NCBI GenBank assembly: GCA_902519945.1
Contig: CABYLY010000001.1
Coordinates: 62,001 to 126,000 of the forward strand
Length of the DNA: 64,000 nt
Source of the DNA: an uncultured Pelagibacteraceae bacterium
Lineage (GTDB): Bacteria; Pseudomonadota; Alphaproteobacteria; Pelagibacterales; Pelagibacteraceae
Direction of reading: 5' to 3'
A program made the translations under genes and the position numbers. Each line of letters starts with the position of its first letter. The first letter of the stretch is position 1. The notes under the pieces were generated by a model that was given only the letters and a program-made list of their open reading frames with translations, did not search any database and had not been told where the DNA came from. This document shows, piece by piece, positions 8,655 through 22,237 of this stretch.

Positions 8655-10757
8655 ATGAAACTTATACAAAAAATAACTTTCATAATCATTTTTCTCTCAT
8701 TGAATGTTAATGCTTTTGGAGCTGTGAGTGGATATGTTGACAGCAAAGGTGTTACGCAAAGACTTGCACATGGAATAACATTTAAACCAGATGGAACTAA
8801 AATGTTTGTTGTTGGAAAGACTCAAAATAAAATTTTTGAATTTGATTTATCTACAGCTTTTGATATTTCAACTGCTACCATAAGTTCTAATGAATATGAT
8901 CATGGTTCGGAAGACGATGATGCAACAGATATAAAATTTAATTCTGATGGTACAAAATTATTTCTTGCTGGAGCAGGTGATGAAGAAATAAATGAGTATA
9001 ATTTATCAACTGCCTATGATGTTTCAACCAGCGTACATCAGAATACATATTTTAATGGGGACGGTTTGGAATTTGTAGCTATCGCATTTAATACGAATGG
9101 AACAAAACTTTTTATTTATGATCAGACAGGTGCTGACTCGATTAAACAATATTCATTGGGTAGTCCCTTTGATCTCTCAAACGCAGTTCTTCAAAAACAA
9201 TATAATGGAACAAGCAGCAAAACTTTAGCAAAAATAAATGGGCAACCACAAGGATTTGCATTTAGTGCTGATGGAACTAAAATGTACATTACAGGAAAAA
9301 GCACCGATAAAATTAAAGAATTCACACTAAGTACACCTTTTGATTTATCTAATGTAACACTTGAAAGTGGGGGTTACGACCTTTCAGACGAAATTGATGA
9401 ACCTTCAGGAATTGCATTTAGTGATGATGGTTCTAAATTATTTGTTTTAGACTCAAAAAATAATACTGCTAATAGAGATGTTTCTGAATATGATTTAACT
9501 TGTGGTTTTGGTGTCATCAATTGTATTGATCCAACAGCAAATAAAGATGATGTTGCCTCAATAGAAAGTCAGTCAGAGGCATCAAAAAAATTGATACAAC
9601 ATACTACTTATCCAGTTTTAAATCGTATGGAATGGTTAAGACGAAATAGTGGAAGAATAAATTTAACTAATCAAAACATCAAATTCCAATTTAAAAATGA
9701 AATGTTAAATACTTTATCAGATAGTTTAATTCCTCTTTATTTCTCAAATGATAATAGTAATGAACTAACTTCTGGAAATTTGGGTTGGTCATTTTGGAGT
9801 GAAGGTACAATCAGTATTGGTACATCTGGAGATACATCTAATTCCTCCTCAAAAGATATAAGCTCTTCTGCGATTACTCTTGGAGCAGACAAAAAGGGCG
9901 CGGATGATATAATGAGAGGTATTGCACTAAGATTTGGTAGTGATGATGTTGATGTAGGAGATCTTGGAAGTGCACTGGATATGAATTCTTTTAGTTTAAC
10001 TTTTTATGAAAGTAGACCTAAAGGAGAAGACCGATTTATTGATCATTTAATGGGCCTAAGTTTTATAAATTCAGATTTAATAAATAATAGTGGCTCCGCT
10101 TCGACTAATGGTGAAAGATATGGAGAACAATTATTTGGGTCTTTAAGTTTAAGAGATACTCTTACAAATAATAAATTTAATTTTACACCAAAATTAAAAA
10201 TAAATTATGGATTAACACACTACGGAGCATATACAGAAGCTGGTGCTGAGGGAATTAATTTAAAATTTCAAGAACAGTATGTTGGAAATTTTATTACTTC
10301 TTTAGGATCAAGTATTGATAATACATTTGATTTGAATATGGGAACAATAATTCCTTTTTTTGATTTTGAATATTATGCTGATATGAGCCCATCTTCTAAA
10401 CAAAAATTTTCATACACCTCTGATGGAAGTAGTTACATTCTGGAAGATATAAATAATTCTACTCATAATTTAAATAGTTCTATTGGGTTTGATTTTATTT
10501 CAAATAACGGTTTAACCTTAATGACCAAATACACTAGAGATCAAGCTAAACATAATAAGAATGATAATTTTATAATTGCATTTGACTATAAAAATTCTAG
10601 TAGATCACTTTATTCAATGTCCATTCAAGACACTTCTGCTAAATTATCTCACGACAGAGAGTTGAATAACTTTAATATAAATATTGATAGCCATTATGAT
10701 CTATTTAAAAAAGATCCTGATTATGGACTTTTTGTAAAAATTTCAAATATTAACTAA
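8655..10757 (+). CDS. Secreted beta-propeller protein with C-terminal beta-barrel-like domain
   Basis: The specific function is not recognised. Residues 1-23 form a Sec signal peptide (basic start, hydrophobic core, NAFGA). Residues about 30-290 contain five repeats of the pattern F-x-x-D/N-G-T-K-M/L-F...I-x-E-F/Y-x-L-S-T-x-F-D-x-S, typical of WD40-like beta-propeller blades. Residues about 390-700 are rich in alternating amphipathic strands (KLKINYGLTHYGAYTEAG and similar), resembling an autotransporter-type outer-membrane barrel, though the last residue is Asn rather than an aromatic. Serine, asparagine and aspartate are common. I infer an outer-membrane protein displaying or retaining a propeller. 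It converges with mrp, with only four bases between stops. A propeller relative begins at 63173. Confidence 0.7.
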   Translation: MKLIQKITFIIIFLSLNVNAFGAVSGYVDSKGVTQRLAHGITFKPDGTKMFVVGKTQNKIFEFDLSTAFDISTATISSNEYDHGSEDDDATDIKFNSDGTKLFLAGAGDEEINEYNLSTAYDVSTSVHQNTYFNGDGLEFVAIAFNTNGTKLFIYDQTGADSIKQYSLGSPFDLSNAVLQKQYNGTSSKTLAKINGQPQGFAFSADGTKMYITGKSTDKIKEFTLSTPFDLSNVTLESGGYDLSDEIDEPSGIAFSDDGSKLFVLDSKNNTANRDVSEYDLTCGFGVINCIDPTANKDDVASIESQSEASKKLIQHTTYPVLNRMEWLRRNSGRINLTNQNIKFQFKNEMLNTLSDSLIPLYFSNDNSNELTSGNLGWSFWSEGTISIGTSGDTSNSSSKDISSSAITLGADKKGADDIMRGIALRFGSDDVDVGDLGSALDMNSFSLTFYESRPKGEDRFIDHLMGLSFINSDLINNSGSASTNGERYGEQLFGSLSLRDTLTNNKFNFTPKLKINYGLTHYGAYTEAGAEGINLKFQEQYVGNFITSLGSSIDNTFDLNMGTIIPFFDFEYYADMSPSSKQKFSYTSDGSSYILEDINNSTHNLNSSIGFDFISNNGLTLMTKYTRDQAKHNKNDNFIIAFDYKNSSRSLYSMSIQDTSAKLSHDRELNNFNINIDSHYDLFKKDPDYGLFVKISNIN

Positions 10758-10761
10758 GACT

Positions 10762-11586
10762 TTATTCAAAACTAGACTTAATTTTTTTAGCTAATTCTAA
10801 ATAAATTTTTGAAATTTTATTATTAGGATCAACTTCAACTATCGGGGTACCCTGATCACCAAATTTTCCAACTTTAGGATCAATTGGAATTTCACCTAAA
10901 AATTCTTTATTAAATTCTTCAGCAGTTTTTTTTACACCACCTTCACCAAAAATAGAATATTTTTTTCCGTCATCTCCAGTAAAGTAACTCATATTATCAA
11001 CTAAGCCTAAAATCTTAACACCTAGCTTATCAAACATCTTAATCCCTCTTTTAACATCCAAAAGAGCAACTTCTTGAGGAGTTGAAACTATTATTGCTCC
11101 ATCCATTTTTATTTCTTGTGAAAAAGTTAATTGCGTATCACCCGTGCCTGGAGGCATATCGACAATTATGAAATCGAGATCTTTCCAATTTACTTTTTGT
11201 GTAAAAGTTTTAATGGCGCTAGTTACCATAGGCCCTCGCCAAATCATTGGTGTTTGTTGATCAGTCAAAAAACCAATAGACATACACTGAATATCGAACT
11301 TCATTACGGGCTCTAATTTTTGACCATCACTCTTTGGTTTTTCATCAATGCCAAACATTTTAGGTATAGATGGTCCATAAATATCTGCATCTAATAAACC
11401 AACTTTGCACCCAGCATTTTTTAGTGCAAGAGCGAGATTAGTTGCGAAAGTAGATTTTCCTACACCACCTTTTGCACTGGAAACTGCTATTGTAAATTTA
11501 GTACCCTGAATTGGATTTTTCACAGGTGTTTTTCTACTCATTTTAGCACGCATTGCGTCACTTAATTCTGGTTTTTCTTTAGGCAT
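10762..11586 (-). CDS. mrp: Mrp/ApbC-type P-loop ATPase, iron-sulfur carrier family
   Basis: This 274-residue Mrp/NBP35-family ATPase is associated with carrying or loading Fe-S clusters. It has the deviant Walker A (AKGGVGKST), then DADIYGPS and DMPPGTGD, all diagnostic. The N-terminal MIP18/DUF59 domain of longer Mrp proteins is missing, leaving a roughly 30-residue lead. The usual CPxC cluster-binding motif after NMSYF is replaced by TGDDG, so the cluster ligands are absent; cysteine-free variants are, as I recall, common in alphaproteobacteria. It is divergent from hflK. Confidence 0.9.
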   Translation of the reverse strand: MPKEKPELSDAMRAKMSRKTPVKNPIQGTKFTIAVSSAKGGVGKSTFATNLALALKNAGCKVGLLDADIYGPSIPKMFGIDEKPKSDGQKLEPVMKFDIQCMSIGFLTDQQTPMIWRGPMVTSAIKTFTQKVNWKDLDFIIVDMPPGTGDTQLTFSQEIKMDGAIIVSTPQEVALLDVKRGIKMFDKLGVKILGLVDNMSYFTGDDGKKYSIFGEGGVKKTAEEFNKEFLGEIPIDPKVGKFGDQGTPIVEVDPNNKISKIYLELAKKIKSSFE

Positions 11587-11600
11587 AAAAGGATCTTAAC

Positions 11601-11629
11601 TTGTTTTTCCAAATAAAGACATTATATAG
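11601..11629 (+). promoter_or_regulatory. Candidate hflK promoter
   Basis: TTGTTT (11601-11606) and TATATA (11624-11629) are separated by 17 bp in the 51-bp gap between the divergent mrp and hflK genes. The ATG at 11638 lies only 8 bp beyond the -10, so the leader would be extremely short. The hexamers are seen; promoter function is inferred. Confidence 0.3.
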
Positions 11630-11637
11630 ATTGCCAT

Positions 11638-12741
11638 ATGTCAGATGATTTTCAGCAAAGAGGCGGTAGTCCTTGGGGAACACCTCCAGGAGGTGGAGGC
11701 GGAAATGGTTCCGGTAGAGGTCCAACACCACCAGACGTAGATAAAATTATTCGTGAGTTTCAAGAGAAGATTAAAAAATTTTTACCAGGCGGCAGTTCTT
11801 CTGGAGGAAAACAAGCAATATTAGTTTTATTAATTCTAGGCTTTATTTGGTTAGCTAGTGGCTTATACAGAGTTTTACCAGATGAACAAGGTGTAGTTTT
11901 AAGATTTGGAAAGTTTGTTAAAACTACTCAACCAGGATTAAACTATCATATTCCTTTCCCAGTAGAAAATGTACTGACACCAAAAGTTACCAAAGTAAAT
12001 AGAATTGACATCGGTTTTAGATCAGAAAGAGATAGTGGGTTTTCGTCATCTGGCGGAGTTGCTGATGTGCCACAAGAAAGTTTAATGTTAACTGGGGATG
12101 AAAATATCGTTAACATCGATTTTTCAGTATTTTGGGTAATTAAAGATGCTGGAAATTTTTTATTTAAAATTCAAGATCCAGAAGGCACTGTTAAAGCGGC
12201 AGCAGAAACTGCAATGAGAGAAGTAATTGCAAGATCAGATATTCAACCAATTTTAACAGAGGGAAGATCACTAATTGAAACTGATACTCAAGAGATTATC
12301 CAAAAAATTTTAGATGAGTACACTAGTGGAATTCAAATTACACAAGTGCAAACTCAAAAAGCTGACCCACCAGATCAAGTTATTGATGCATTTAGAGATG
12401 TACAGGCTGCAAGAGCAGATATGGAAAGATCTAAAAACGAGGCAGAAGCTTATGCCAATGATGTAATTCCAAGAGCTCGGGGTGAAGCTGCAAAAATTTT
12501 ACAGGCTGCAGAAGCCTATAAGAAAGAAGTTGTAGCAAAAGCAGAAGGTGAGGCGAGCAGGTTTCTTGCAATTTATAATGAATATAAAAATGCCAAATCT
12601 GTAACTCAGGAAAGAATGTATTTAGAAACAATGGAAAAAGTTTTAGCTGATATTGATAAAGTAATTATTGAAAAAAATGCTGGTTCAGGCGTAGTTCCTT
12701 ATTTGCCTTTACCTGAATTAAAAAAGAAAGTGGTAAATTAG
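11638..12741 (+). CDS. hflK: HflK, SPFH-domain regulator of FtsH protease
   Basis: HflK forms with HflC a large membrane ring around the FtsH protease and modulates its activity from the periplasmic side. The protein starts with a Gly/Pro-rich cytoplasmic segment (about residues 1-55). One transmembrane helix follows at about 62-80, then the SPFH/band-7 domain starting DEQGVVLRFGKFVKTTQPGLNYHIPFP, then an Ala/Glu-rich coiled coil (EAEAYANDVIPRARGEA). At 367 residues the length is normal. It is followed four bases later by hflC, and together with DUF2065 and degP this looks like a membrane protein quality-control operon. Confidence 0.95.
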   Translation: MSDDFQQRGGSPWGTPPGGGGGNGSGRGPTPPDVDKIIREFQEKIKKFLPGGSSSGGKQAILVLLILGFIWLASGLYRVLPDEQGVVLRFGKFVKTTQPGLNYHIPFPVENVLTPKVTKVNRIDIGFRSERDSGFSSSGGVADVPQESLMLTGDENIVNIDFSVFWVIKDAGNFLFKIQDPEGTVKAAAETAMREVIARSDIQPILTEGRSLIETDTQEIIQKILDEYTSGIQITQVQTQKADPPDQVIDAFRDVQAARADMERSKNEAEAYANDVIPRARGEAAKILQAAEAYKKEVVAKAEGEASRFLAIYNEYKNAKSVTQERMYLETMEKVLADIDKVIIEKNAGSGVVPYLPLPELKKKVVN

Positions 12742-12745
12742 TAAT

Positions 12746-13615
12746 ATGAAAGGTGGAAAAATAATTGCTGGAGCTTTAGTTGCACTTGCAGCTGTTGCTT
12801 TCTTTTCAATTTTTATTGTTAAAGAAGTAAATCAAGCAATAGTTCTACAATTTGGTGATCCAAAAAGAATAATTTTAAAACCAGGATTGAATTTTAAAAT
12901 CCCATTTATCCAAAACGTTGTTTATTTAGATAAGAGAATTTTAAACTTGGATACACCACCTGAAGAGGTTATTGCTTCAGACCAAAAAAGATTGATAGTT
13001 GATGCTTTTGCGAGATTTCAAATAGTTGATCCGCTTAAATTTTACATTTCTGTTGGAAATGAAAGAGTTGCAAGATCAAGATTAGCAACAATTATAAATT
13101 CAAGAATTAGGAACGTTCTTGGTCAACAAGAATTACAAACTCTTCTATCAGAAGATAGAACTAAACAAATGGCTCTAATTCAAGAGGGTGTTAATACAGA
13201 AGCTGAAAATTTCGGAATAAAAATAGTTGATGTGAGAATTAAGAGAGCAGATCTTCCACAAGCTAACAGTGATGCAATTTTTAGAAGAATGCAAACTGAA
13301 AGGGAGAGAGAAGCAAAAGAATTTAGAGCAAGAGGTGCTGAGATGGCTGTAACAATTACTTCGACTGCGGATAAAGAGGTAACTGTTATTTTAGCTGACG
13401 CACAAAAGAAGTCGGAAATAATGAAAGGTGAAGGGGATGGTAAGAGAAACAATATTTTTGCCAGTGCATTTGGACAAGATCCAGAATTTTTCGCTTTTTA
13501 CAGAGCTATGCAAGCATACGAAAAGGCCTTGATTGGTGGAGAAACGTCATTGATTTTATCTCCAGATAGTGAGTTCTTTAAATTTTTTGGGAACATCAAA
13601 CCAAAAACAGAATAG
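12746..13615 (+). CDS. hflC: HflC, SPFH-domain partner of HflK
   Basis: This is the second subunit of the HflKC complex that regulates FtsH. An N-terminal membrane anchor (about residues 7-25) is followed by the band-7 domain (NQAIVLQFGDPKRIILKPGLNFKIPF) and a C-terminal coiled-coil region (REREAKEFRARGAEMAV). It includes the IKRADLPQANSDAIFRRM segment typical of HflC. At 289 residues it has the usual length. It starts four bases after hflK, and its stop lies seven bases before the next small membrane gene. Confidence 0.95.
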   Translation: MKGGKIIAGALVALAAVAFFSIFIVKEVNQAIVLQFGDPKRIILKPGLNFKIPFIQNVVYLDKRILNLDTPPEEVIASDQKRLIVDAFARFQIVDPLKFYISVGNERVARSRLATIINSRIRNVLGQQELQTLLSEDRTKQMALIQEGVNTEAENFGIKIVDVRIKRADLPQANSDAIFRRMQTEREREAKEFRARGAEMAVTITSTADKEVTVILADAQKKSEIMKGEGDGKRNNIFASAFGQDPEFFAFYRAMQAYEKALIGGETSLILSPDSEFFKFFGNIKPKTE

Positions 13616-13622
13616 TTTTAAT

Positions 13623-13808
13623 ATGAAGGAATTGATCATTGCATTTGGTCTATTCTTATTCATTGAGGGTATTTTATATGCCATATTTCCAGCAAAAATG
13701 AAAAATATGCTTAAAAAATTAGAATTAATTCCAGCTAGTCAATTAAGAACTGGAGGATTAATTTTTGCAATTATAGGATTTATAATAGTTTATTATTTTA
13801 AAACTTGA
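13623..13808 (+). CDS. Small DUF2065-family membrane protein
   Basis: This 61-residue protein has two predicted transmembrane helices (about 4-20 and 42-58) around a basic loop KMKNMLKKLELIP. It matches the DUF2065 pattern, whose members typically sit beside hflC in proteobacteria; their function is not known to me. The ATG at 13623, just past the hflC stop, gives MKELIIAFG. An upstream in-frame extension back to 13569 would run through the end of hflC and is not used. Location in the hflKC-degP operon suggests a role near the FtsH/HflKC membrane machinery, by context only. Confidence 0.82.
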   Translation: MKELIIAFGLFLFIEGILYAIFPAKMKNMLKKLELIPASQLRTGGLIFAIIGFIIVYYFKT

Positions 13809-13809
13809 G

Positions 13810-15216
13810 ATGAATAAAATTAAGACATTATTTGTAGGTATTGTTTTTACTCTAAGTTTTTCTTTAAATTCATTATCTAGAGAGGCTCCAGCTTCTTTTG
13901 CGGATTTAGCAGAAAAATTAATGCCATCAGTGGTTAATATTTCAACAACTACTATTATAACAACCCAATCAAATCCTTTTCCATTTCAATTTCCTCCAGG
14001 TTCCCCTTTTGAAGATATGTTTAAAGAATTTGGAACGCCGCAAGAAAGAAAATCATCAGCACTCGGCTCCGGTTTTATTATCAATGAGAAGGGAATTGTT
14101 GTTACAAATAATCATGTAATTGCTGATGCAGAGGACATCATTGTCAGAGTTAATGGTGATAAAGAATTTAAAGCAAAAGTAATAGGTGCAGACCCGTTAT
14201 CAGATATAGCTGTTTTACAATTAGAGACTAATGAAAAATTTACGCCTGTAAAATTTGGTGACTCTGATAAAGCAAGAATAGGAGACTGGGTAATTGCCAT
14301 TGGAAATCCATTTGGTTTAGGAGGCACAGTTACATCTGGAATTATTTCTGCTAGAAATAGATCGATTGGTTTAACAAGATATGAAGATTATATTCAAACC
14401 GATGCATCAATAAATTCTGGAAATTCTGGTGGACCATTATTTGATATGAATGGAGATGTTATTGGAATTAATACTGCAATATTGGGTAGAAGCGGTTCAA
14501 TTGGAATTGGTTTTTCTATACCATCTAACAGTGCAAAAGCTGTCATCAAACAACTAATTGAATTTGGTGAAACAAAAAGAGGTTGGCTAGGTGTTAGAAT
14601 ACAAGACGTTACAAAAGAAATTGCTGAGGTTGAAAAACTTGATGAACCAAGAGGTGCTTTAGTTGCAAGTGTTGCACCTAATAGTCCCTCGGAAAAGGCA
14701 GGAGTTAAAGCGGGAGATATTATTCTTGAGTTTAATGGTGAGAAAATTAAACAGATGAAAGAACTTCCAATTATCGTTGCTAGAACCGAAGTTGGAAAAA
14801 ATGTTAAAGTTGTTATCTGGAGAGATAAAAAAGAAATAGTTAAAAATATTACACTCGGTAGATTAGAAACTTCAGAAGACTTTAAAGTCAGTGAAAAAAA
14901 AGAAACTTTAAAAGAAACAAAAATTGAAAATTTAAAGATTACAGTAAGAAAACTTACTAAGGATGATATTAAAACAAGAAACTTACCAAATCAGACATCT
15001 GGATTAGTCATTACTAAAATTGAGAATGATAGTCCTCTGGTAAATTCGATAGAGGTAAATAGTATTATTCTTGAGGCTCAAAAGAAAAAAATTAGAACTT
15101 CTAATGACTTAATTCAAATTGTAAAACAAGTATTGAGTAGCAGTCAAAAAACAATTTTACTTGTAATATATAACAGCCAGAATCAAAGAAGATATATTGG
15201 TGTTAAATTAGATTAA
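13810..15216 (+). CDS. degP: DegP/HtrA-type periplasmic serine endoprotease
   Basis: This periplasmic protease/chaperone acts on misfolded envelope proteins. An N-terminal signal peptide (about residues 1-24) precedes a trypsin-like domain. The catalytic triad is visible: His about 102 in TNNHVI, Asp about 132 in LSDIAVLQ, and Ser about 206 in NSGNSGGPLF. Two PDZ regions follow, the first around RGWLGVRIQDV...GALVASVAPNSPSEKAGVKAGD and a more divergent second one near the C-terminus. At 468 residues the length is normal. It begins one base after the DUF2065 gene and is followed by miaA three bases later. Confidence 0.95.
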   Translation: MNKIKTLFVGIVFTLSFSLNSLSREAPASFADLAEKLMPSVVNISTTTIITTQSNPFPFQFPPGSPFEDMFKEFGTPQERKSSALGSGFIINEKGIVVTNNHVIADAEDIIVRVNGDKEFKAKVIGADPLSDIAVLQLETNEKFTPVKFGDSDKARIGDWVIAIGNPFGLGGTVTSGIISARNRSIGLTRYEDYIQTDASINSGNSGGPLFDMNGDVIGINTAILGRSGSIGIGFSIPSNSAKAVIKQLIEFGETKRGWLGVRIQDVTKEIAEVEKLDEPRGALVASVAPNSPSEKAGVKAGDIILEFNGEKIKQMKELPIIVARTEVGKNVKVVIWRDKKEIVKNITLGRLETSEDFKVSEKKETLKETKIENLKITVRKLTKDDIKTRNLPNQTSGLVITKIENDSPLVNSIEVNSIILEAQKKKIRTSNDLIQIVKQVLSSSQKTILLVIYNSQNQRRYIGVKLD

Positions 15217-15219
15217 TCG

Positions 15220-16128
15220 ATGGATTTAGAATCCAAAATTATTCTAATATATGGACCAACTGCATCAGGAAAATCTAAATTCGCTTTAAAACTTGCACAA
15301 AAAATTGATGGCGAGATAATTAATGCAGATAGCATGCAAGTTTACAAAGAATTGAAAGTTTTATCAGCTAGACCCCGAAAAGAAGACATTAATAAAATTA
15401 AACATCATTTATACGGATTTCAAAGTGTTAAGAAAAATTTTTCAACAGGTGATTGGCTCAAACTTGCACAAAAAAAAATTTTGGAGGTTAAGAAAAAAGG
15501 TAAAATTCCAATTTTAGTAGGTGGTACAGGATTATATTTCAAAGCTCTTACAGAAGGTTTGGTAAATTTCCCAAAAATACCCGTACAATTTAGAAAAAAA
15601 ATAAGAGCTCTTCATAAAAATCTTGGTGCAAAAAAATTTTTTTTACAATTAATTAAAGAAGATCCAATGGTAAGAAATCATTTAATTCAATCAGATACTC
15701 AAAGAGTGATTAGAGCCTATGAAATAAAAAAGTTTACTAATAAGTCAATGTATGAATGGTTCAAAAACACTAAGTCTGAATTTGAGAAAAATGATTTTTT
15801 TAAAATATATATTGATTTCCCTAGAACTGATCTTTTAGTTAGAATAAAAGAAAGAGCTGTTGATATGCTTGATAATGGAGCTGTAAGTGAGGTTAAAAAA
15901 TTTATGAAACTTAAAGTTCCAAAGGTAAAAAGCGCTAATAAAGCAATTGGTATCAACGAAATAAAAGAATTTATTAAGAAAAAAATTAAAATTGAGGACG
16001 TAATTGATAAAATATCAATAAAGACAAGGCAATACGCTAAAAGACAAACCACTTGGGCAAGAGGAAATATGTCAGATTGGAACAAAATCAAATCGAGTGG
16101 TCTTAAGGTATTTTTAAAAAAAATATAG
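15220..16128 (+). CDS. miaA: tRNA dimethylallyltransferase
   Basis: MiaA transfers a dimethylallyl group to N6 of adenosine 37 in tRNAs that read codons starting with U. The P-loop GPTASGKS is near the N-terminus, followed by the family motifs INADSMQVYKEL, GGTGLYFKALTEGL and the C-terminal TRQYAKRQTTWARGN. The length of 302 residues is standard. It follows degP after three bases, so it probably belongs to the same transcript. The next gene, ilvB, follows after 53 bp and may have its own promoter. Confidence 0.96.
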   Translation: MDLESKIILIYGPTASGKSKFALKLAQKIDGEIINADSMQVYKELKVLSARPRKEDINKIKHHLYGFQSVKKNFSTGDWLKLAQKKILEVKKKGKIPILVGGTGLYFKALTEGLVNFPKIPVQFRKKIRALHKNLGAKKFFLQLIKEDPMVRNHLIQSDTQRVIRAYEIKKFTNKSMYEWFKNTKSEFEKNDFFKIYIDFPRTDLLVRIKERAVDMLDNGAVSEVKKFMKLKVPKVKSANKAIGINEIKEFIKKKIKIEDVIDKISIKTRQYAKRQTTWARGNMSDWNKIKSSGLKVFLKKI

Positions 16129-16181
16129 ATATTTCCTAGTTAGCCTTGACCTATTAGGACAACTTCAGCTAGATTGCATAA

Positions 16182-17948
16182 ATGTCTAAATTATATTCAG
16201 GTGCTGAAATTGTTTTTAAATGTCTTGAAGATCAAGAGGTTGAGCATATTTTTGGTTATCCCGGCGGAGCTGTATTACCAATATACGATGAATTAAAAAA
16301 TCACAGTTCTATTAAACATATCCTAGTAAGACACGAACAAGGTGCAGGACATGCGGCAGAAGGTTATGCTAGATCATCAGGTAAGCCTGGTGTTGTTTTA
16401 GTAACATCCGGGCCTGGAGCAACTAATGTTGTTACAGCTTTAACTGATGCGTATATGGACTCTGTTCCTTTAGTTTGTATTTCAGGTCAAGTACCAACAC
16501 ATTTAATTGGTACAGATGCTTTTCAAGAATGCGATACAACTGGAATTACTAGACCGTGTACAAAACATAATTGGTTAGTAAAAGATATAAAAGATTTATC
16601 AAAAATTATTCACGAAGCTTTTAAAGTTGCCACAACTGGGAGACCTGGACCAGTATTAGTAGATATTCCTAAAGATATACAGTTTGCAAAAGCAACTTAT
16701 TCAAAACCTAAAATTGAAAAAAAACTGAATGGCAAATCAAAAAATTATTATTCACAAAAAGATATCGATAATTTGATTCATTTAATAAATAAATCGAAAA
16801 AACCAATAATTTATTCTGGGGGAGGAGTAATTAACTCAGGGCCAGAGGCTAGTGAAGCTTTAAGAGAATTTGTTCAATCAACGGGTTTTCCAATAACATC
16901 AACTTTACAAGGATTAGGAGCATATCCTGGAGATGATAATCAATTTTTAGGAATGCTTGGGATGCATGGTACCTACGAAGCTAATAACGCGATGCATGAT
17001 TGTGATCTTTTGATAAACATTGGTGCAAGATTTGATGACAGAATTACTGGAAAGATAGATGAATTTTCTCCAAAATCAAAAAAAGTTCATATAGATATTG
17101 ATCCTTCATCTATTAACAAGATAATCAAAGTTGATTTAGCATTAGTTGGGGATGTTAAAGAAGTTTTAAAATCTATCAATAAAACTTTTAAGAAAAAAAA
17201 TCATGATTTTAAAAAATCAAATAAGCAAAATATTTCCAATTGGTGGGAACAAATTCAAAAATGGAGAACAAAAAATTCATTACATTTTAAAAATAGTGAT
17301 GAAACAATTAAACCTCAACACGCTGTTCAACGGCTTTATGAACTCACTAAAAATAATGATGTATTTATAACAACAGAAGTTGGTCAACATCAAATGTGGG
17401 CAGCACAACATTATAAGTTTAATAAACCGAATAGATGGATGACTTCAGGAGGACTTGGCACAATGGGATATGGATTACCAGCTGCTGTTGGAGTTCAAAT
17501 TGCCCATCCAAAAAAACTTGTTATCGATATAGCAGGTGAGGCTTCAGTTTTGATGACGATGCAAGAAATGTCAACAGCAGTTCAATACAATTTACCGATA
17601 AAAATATTCATTTTAAACAATCAATACATGGGTATGGTTAGACAGTGGCAGGAATTATTACATGAAAAGAATTATTCTGAGAGTTATTCTGAAGCACTGC
17701 CAGACTTTATTAAATTAGCTGAAGCTTATGGTTGCAAAGGAATAATTGCCGAAAAACCAGATGAATTAGACGAAAAGATAAACGAAATGGTTCAATTTGA
17801 TGGACCAGTAATTTTTGATTGTAGAGTAGATCCTAACGAAAATTGTTTTCCAATGATACCTTCTGGTAAACCTCATAATCAAATGATTTTAGGACCAAGT
17901 GATAAGGATGAAAATAAAATTACTGGAAAAGGCAAAGCTTTAGTTTAG
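16182..17948 (+). CDS. ilvB: Acetolactate synthase large subunit
   Basis: This is the ThDP-dependent catalytic subunit of acetohydroxyacid synthase, which commits pyruvate to valine/leucine (or 2-ketobutyrate to isoleucine). The ThDP-activating Glu lies in LVRHEQGAGHAAEGYAR. The PYR, central FAD-binding and PP domains follow in order (LINIGARFDDR; MTSGGLGTMGYGLPAA; NNQYMGMVRQWQ). Length is 588 residues. In the 53-bp upstream gap TTGACC (16146-16151) and TAGATT (16170-16175) are 18 bp apart, only six bases before the ATG, so their use as a promoter is doubtful. Genes ilvH, ilvC and leuA follow in a biosynthetic block. Confidence 0.95.
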   Translation: MSKLYSGAEIVFKCLEDQEVEHIFGYPGGAVLPIYDELKNHSSIKHILVRHEQGAGHAAEGYARSSGKPGVVLVTSGPGATNVVTALTDAYMDSVPLVCISGQVPTHLIGTDAFQECDTTGITRPCTKHNWLVKDIKDLSKIIHEAFKVATTGRPGPVLVDIPKDIQFAKATYSKPKIEKKLNGKSKNYYSQKDIDNLIHLINKSKKPIIYSGGGVINSGPEASEALREFVQSTGFPITSTLQGLGAYPGDDNQFLGMLGMHGTYEANNAMHDCDLLINIGARFDDRITGKIDEFSPKSKKVHIDIDPSSINKIIKVDLALVGDVKEVLKSINKTFKKKNHDFKKSNKQNISNWWEQIQKWRTKNSLHFKNSDETIKPQHAVQRLYELTKNNDVFITTEVGQHQMWAAQHYKFNKPNRWMTSGGLGTMGYGLPAAVGVQIAHPKKLVIDIAGEASVLMTMQEMSTAVQYNLPIKIFILNNQYMGMVRQWQELLHEKNYSESYSEALPDFIKLAEAYGCKGIIAEKPDELDEKINEMVQFDGPVIFDCRVDPNENCFPMIPSGKPHNQMILGPSDKDENKITGKGKALV

Positions 17949-17950
17949 TC

Positions 17951-19538
<1,588 letters not shown>

Positions 19539-19620
19539 ATTTTAGTTCCAAATTGGGACAAATAAGCTATTTTATTTTGCAATCTAAACGAGAGGTTGTA
19601 TATTTCACTTAATAAAAATT

Positions 19621-22232
<2,612 letters not shown>

Positions 22233-22237
22233 GAGCG

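Noticed and set aside
10762..11586. Broken or pseudogene mrp because of the missing DUF59 domain and Cys pair
   Set aside because: The ATPase core is intact and such short, cysteine-poor forms are, as I recall, ordinary in alphaproteobacteria.
16146..16175. TTGACC-N18-TAGATT as a leaderless ilvB promoter or an attenuator leader
   Set aside because: The -10 would end six bases before the ATG, there is no leader peptide rich in branched-chain codons and no alternative hairpins are evident, so I did not list it as a feature.
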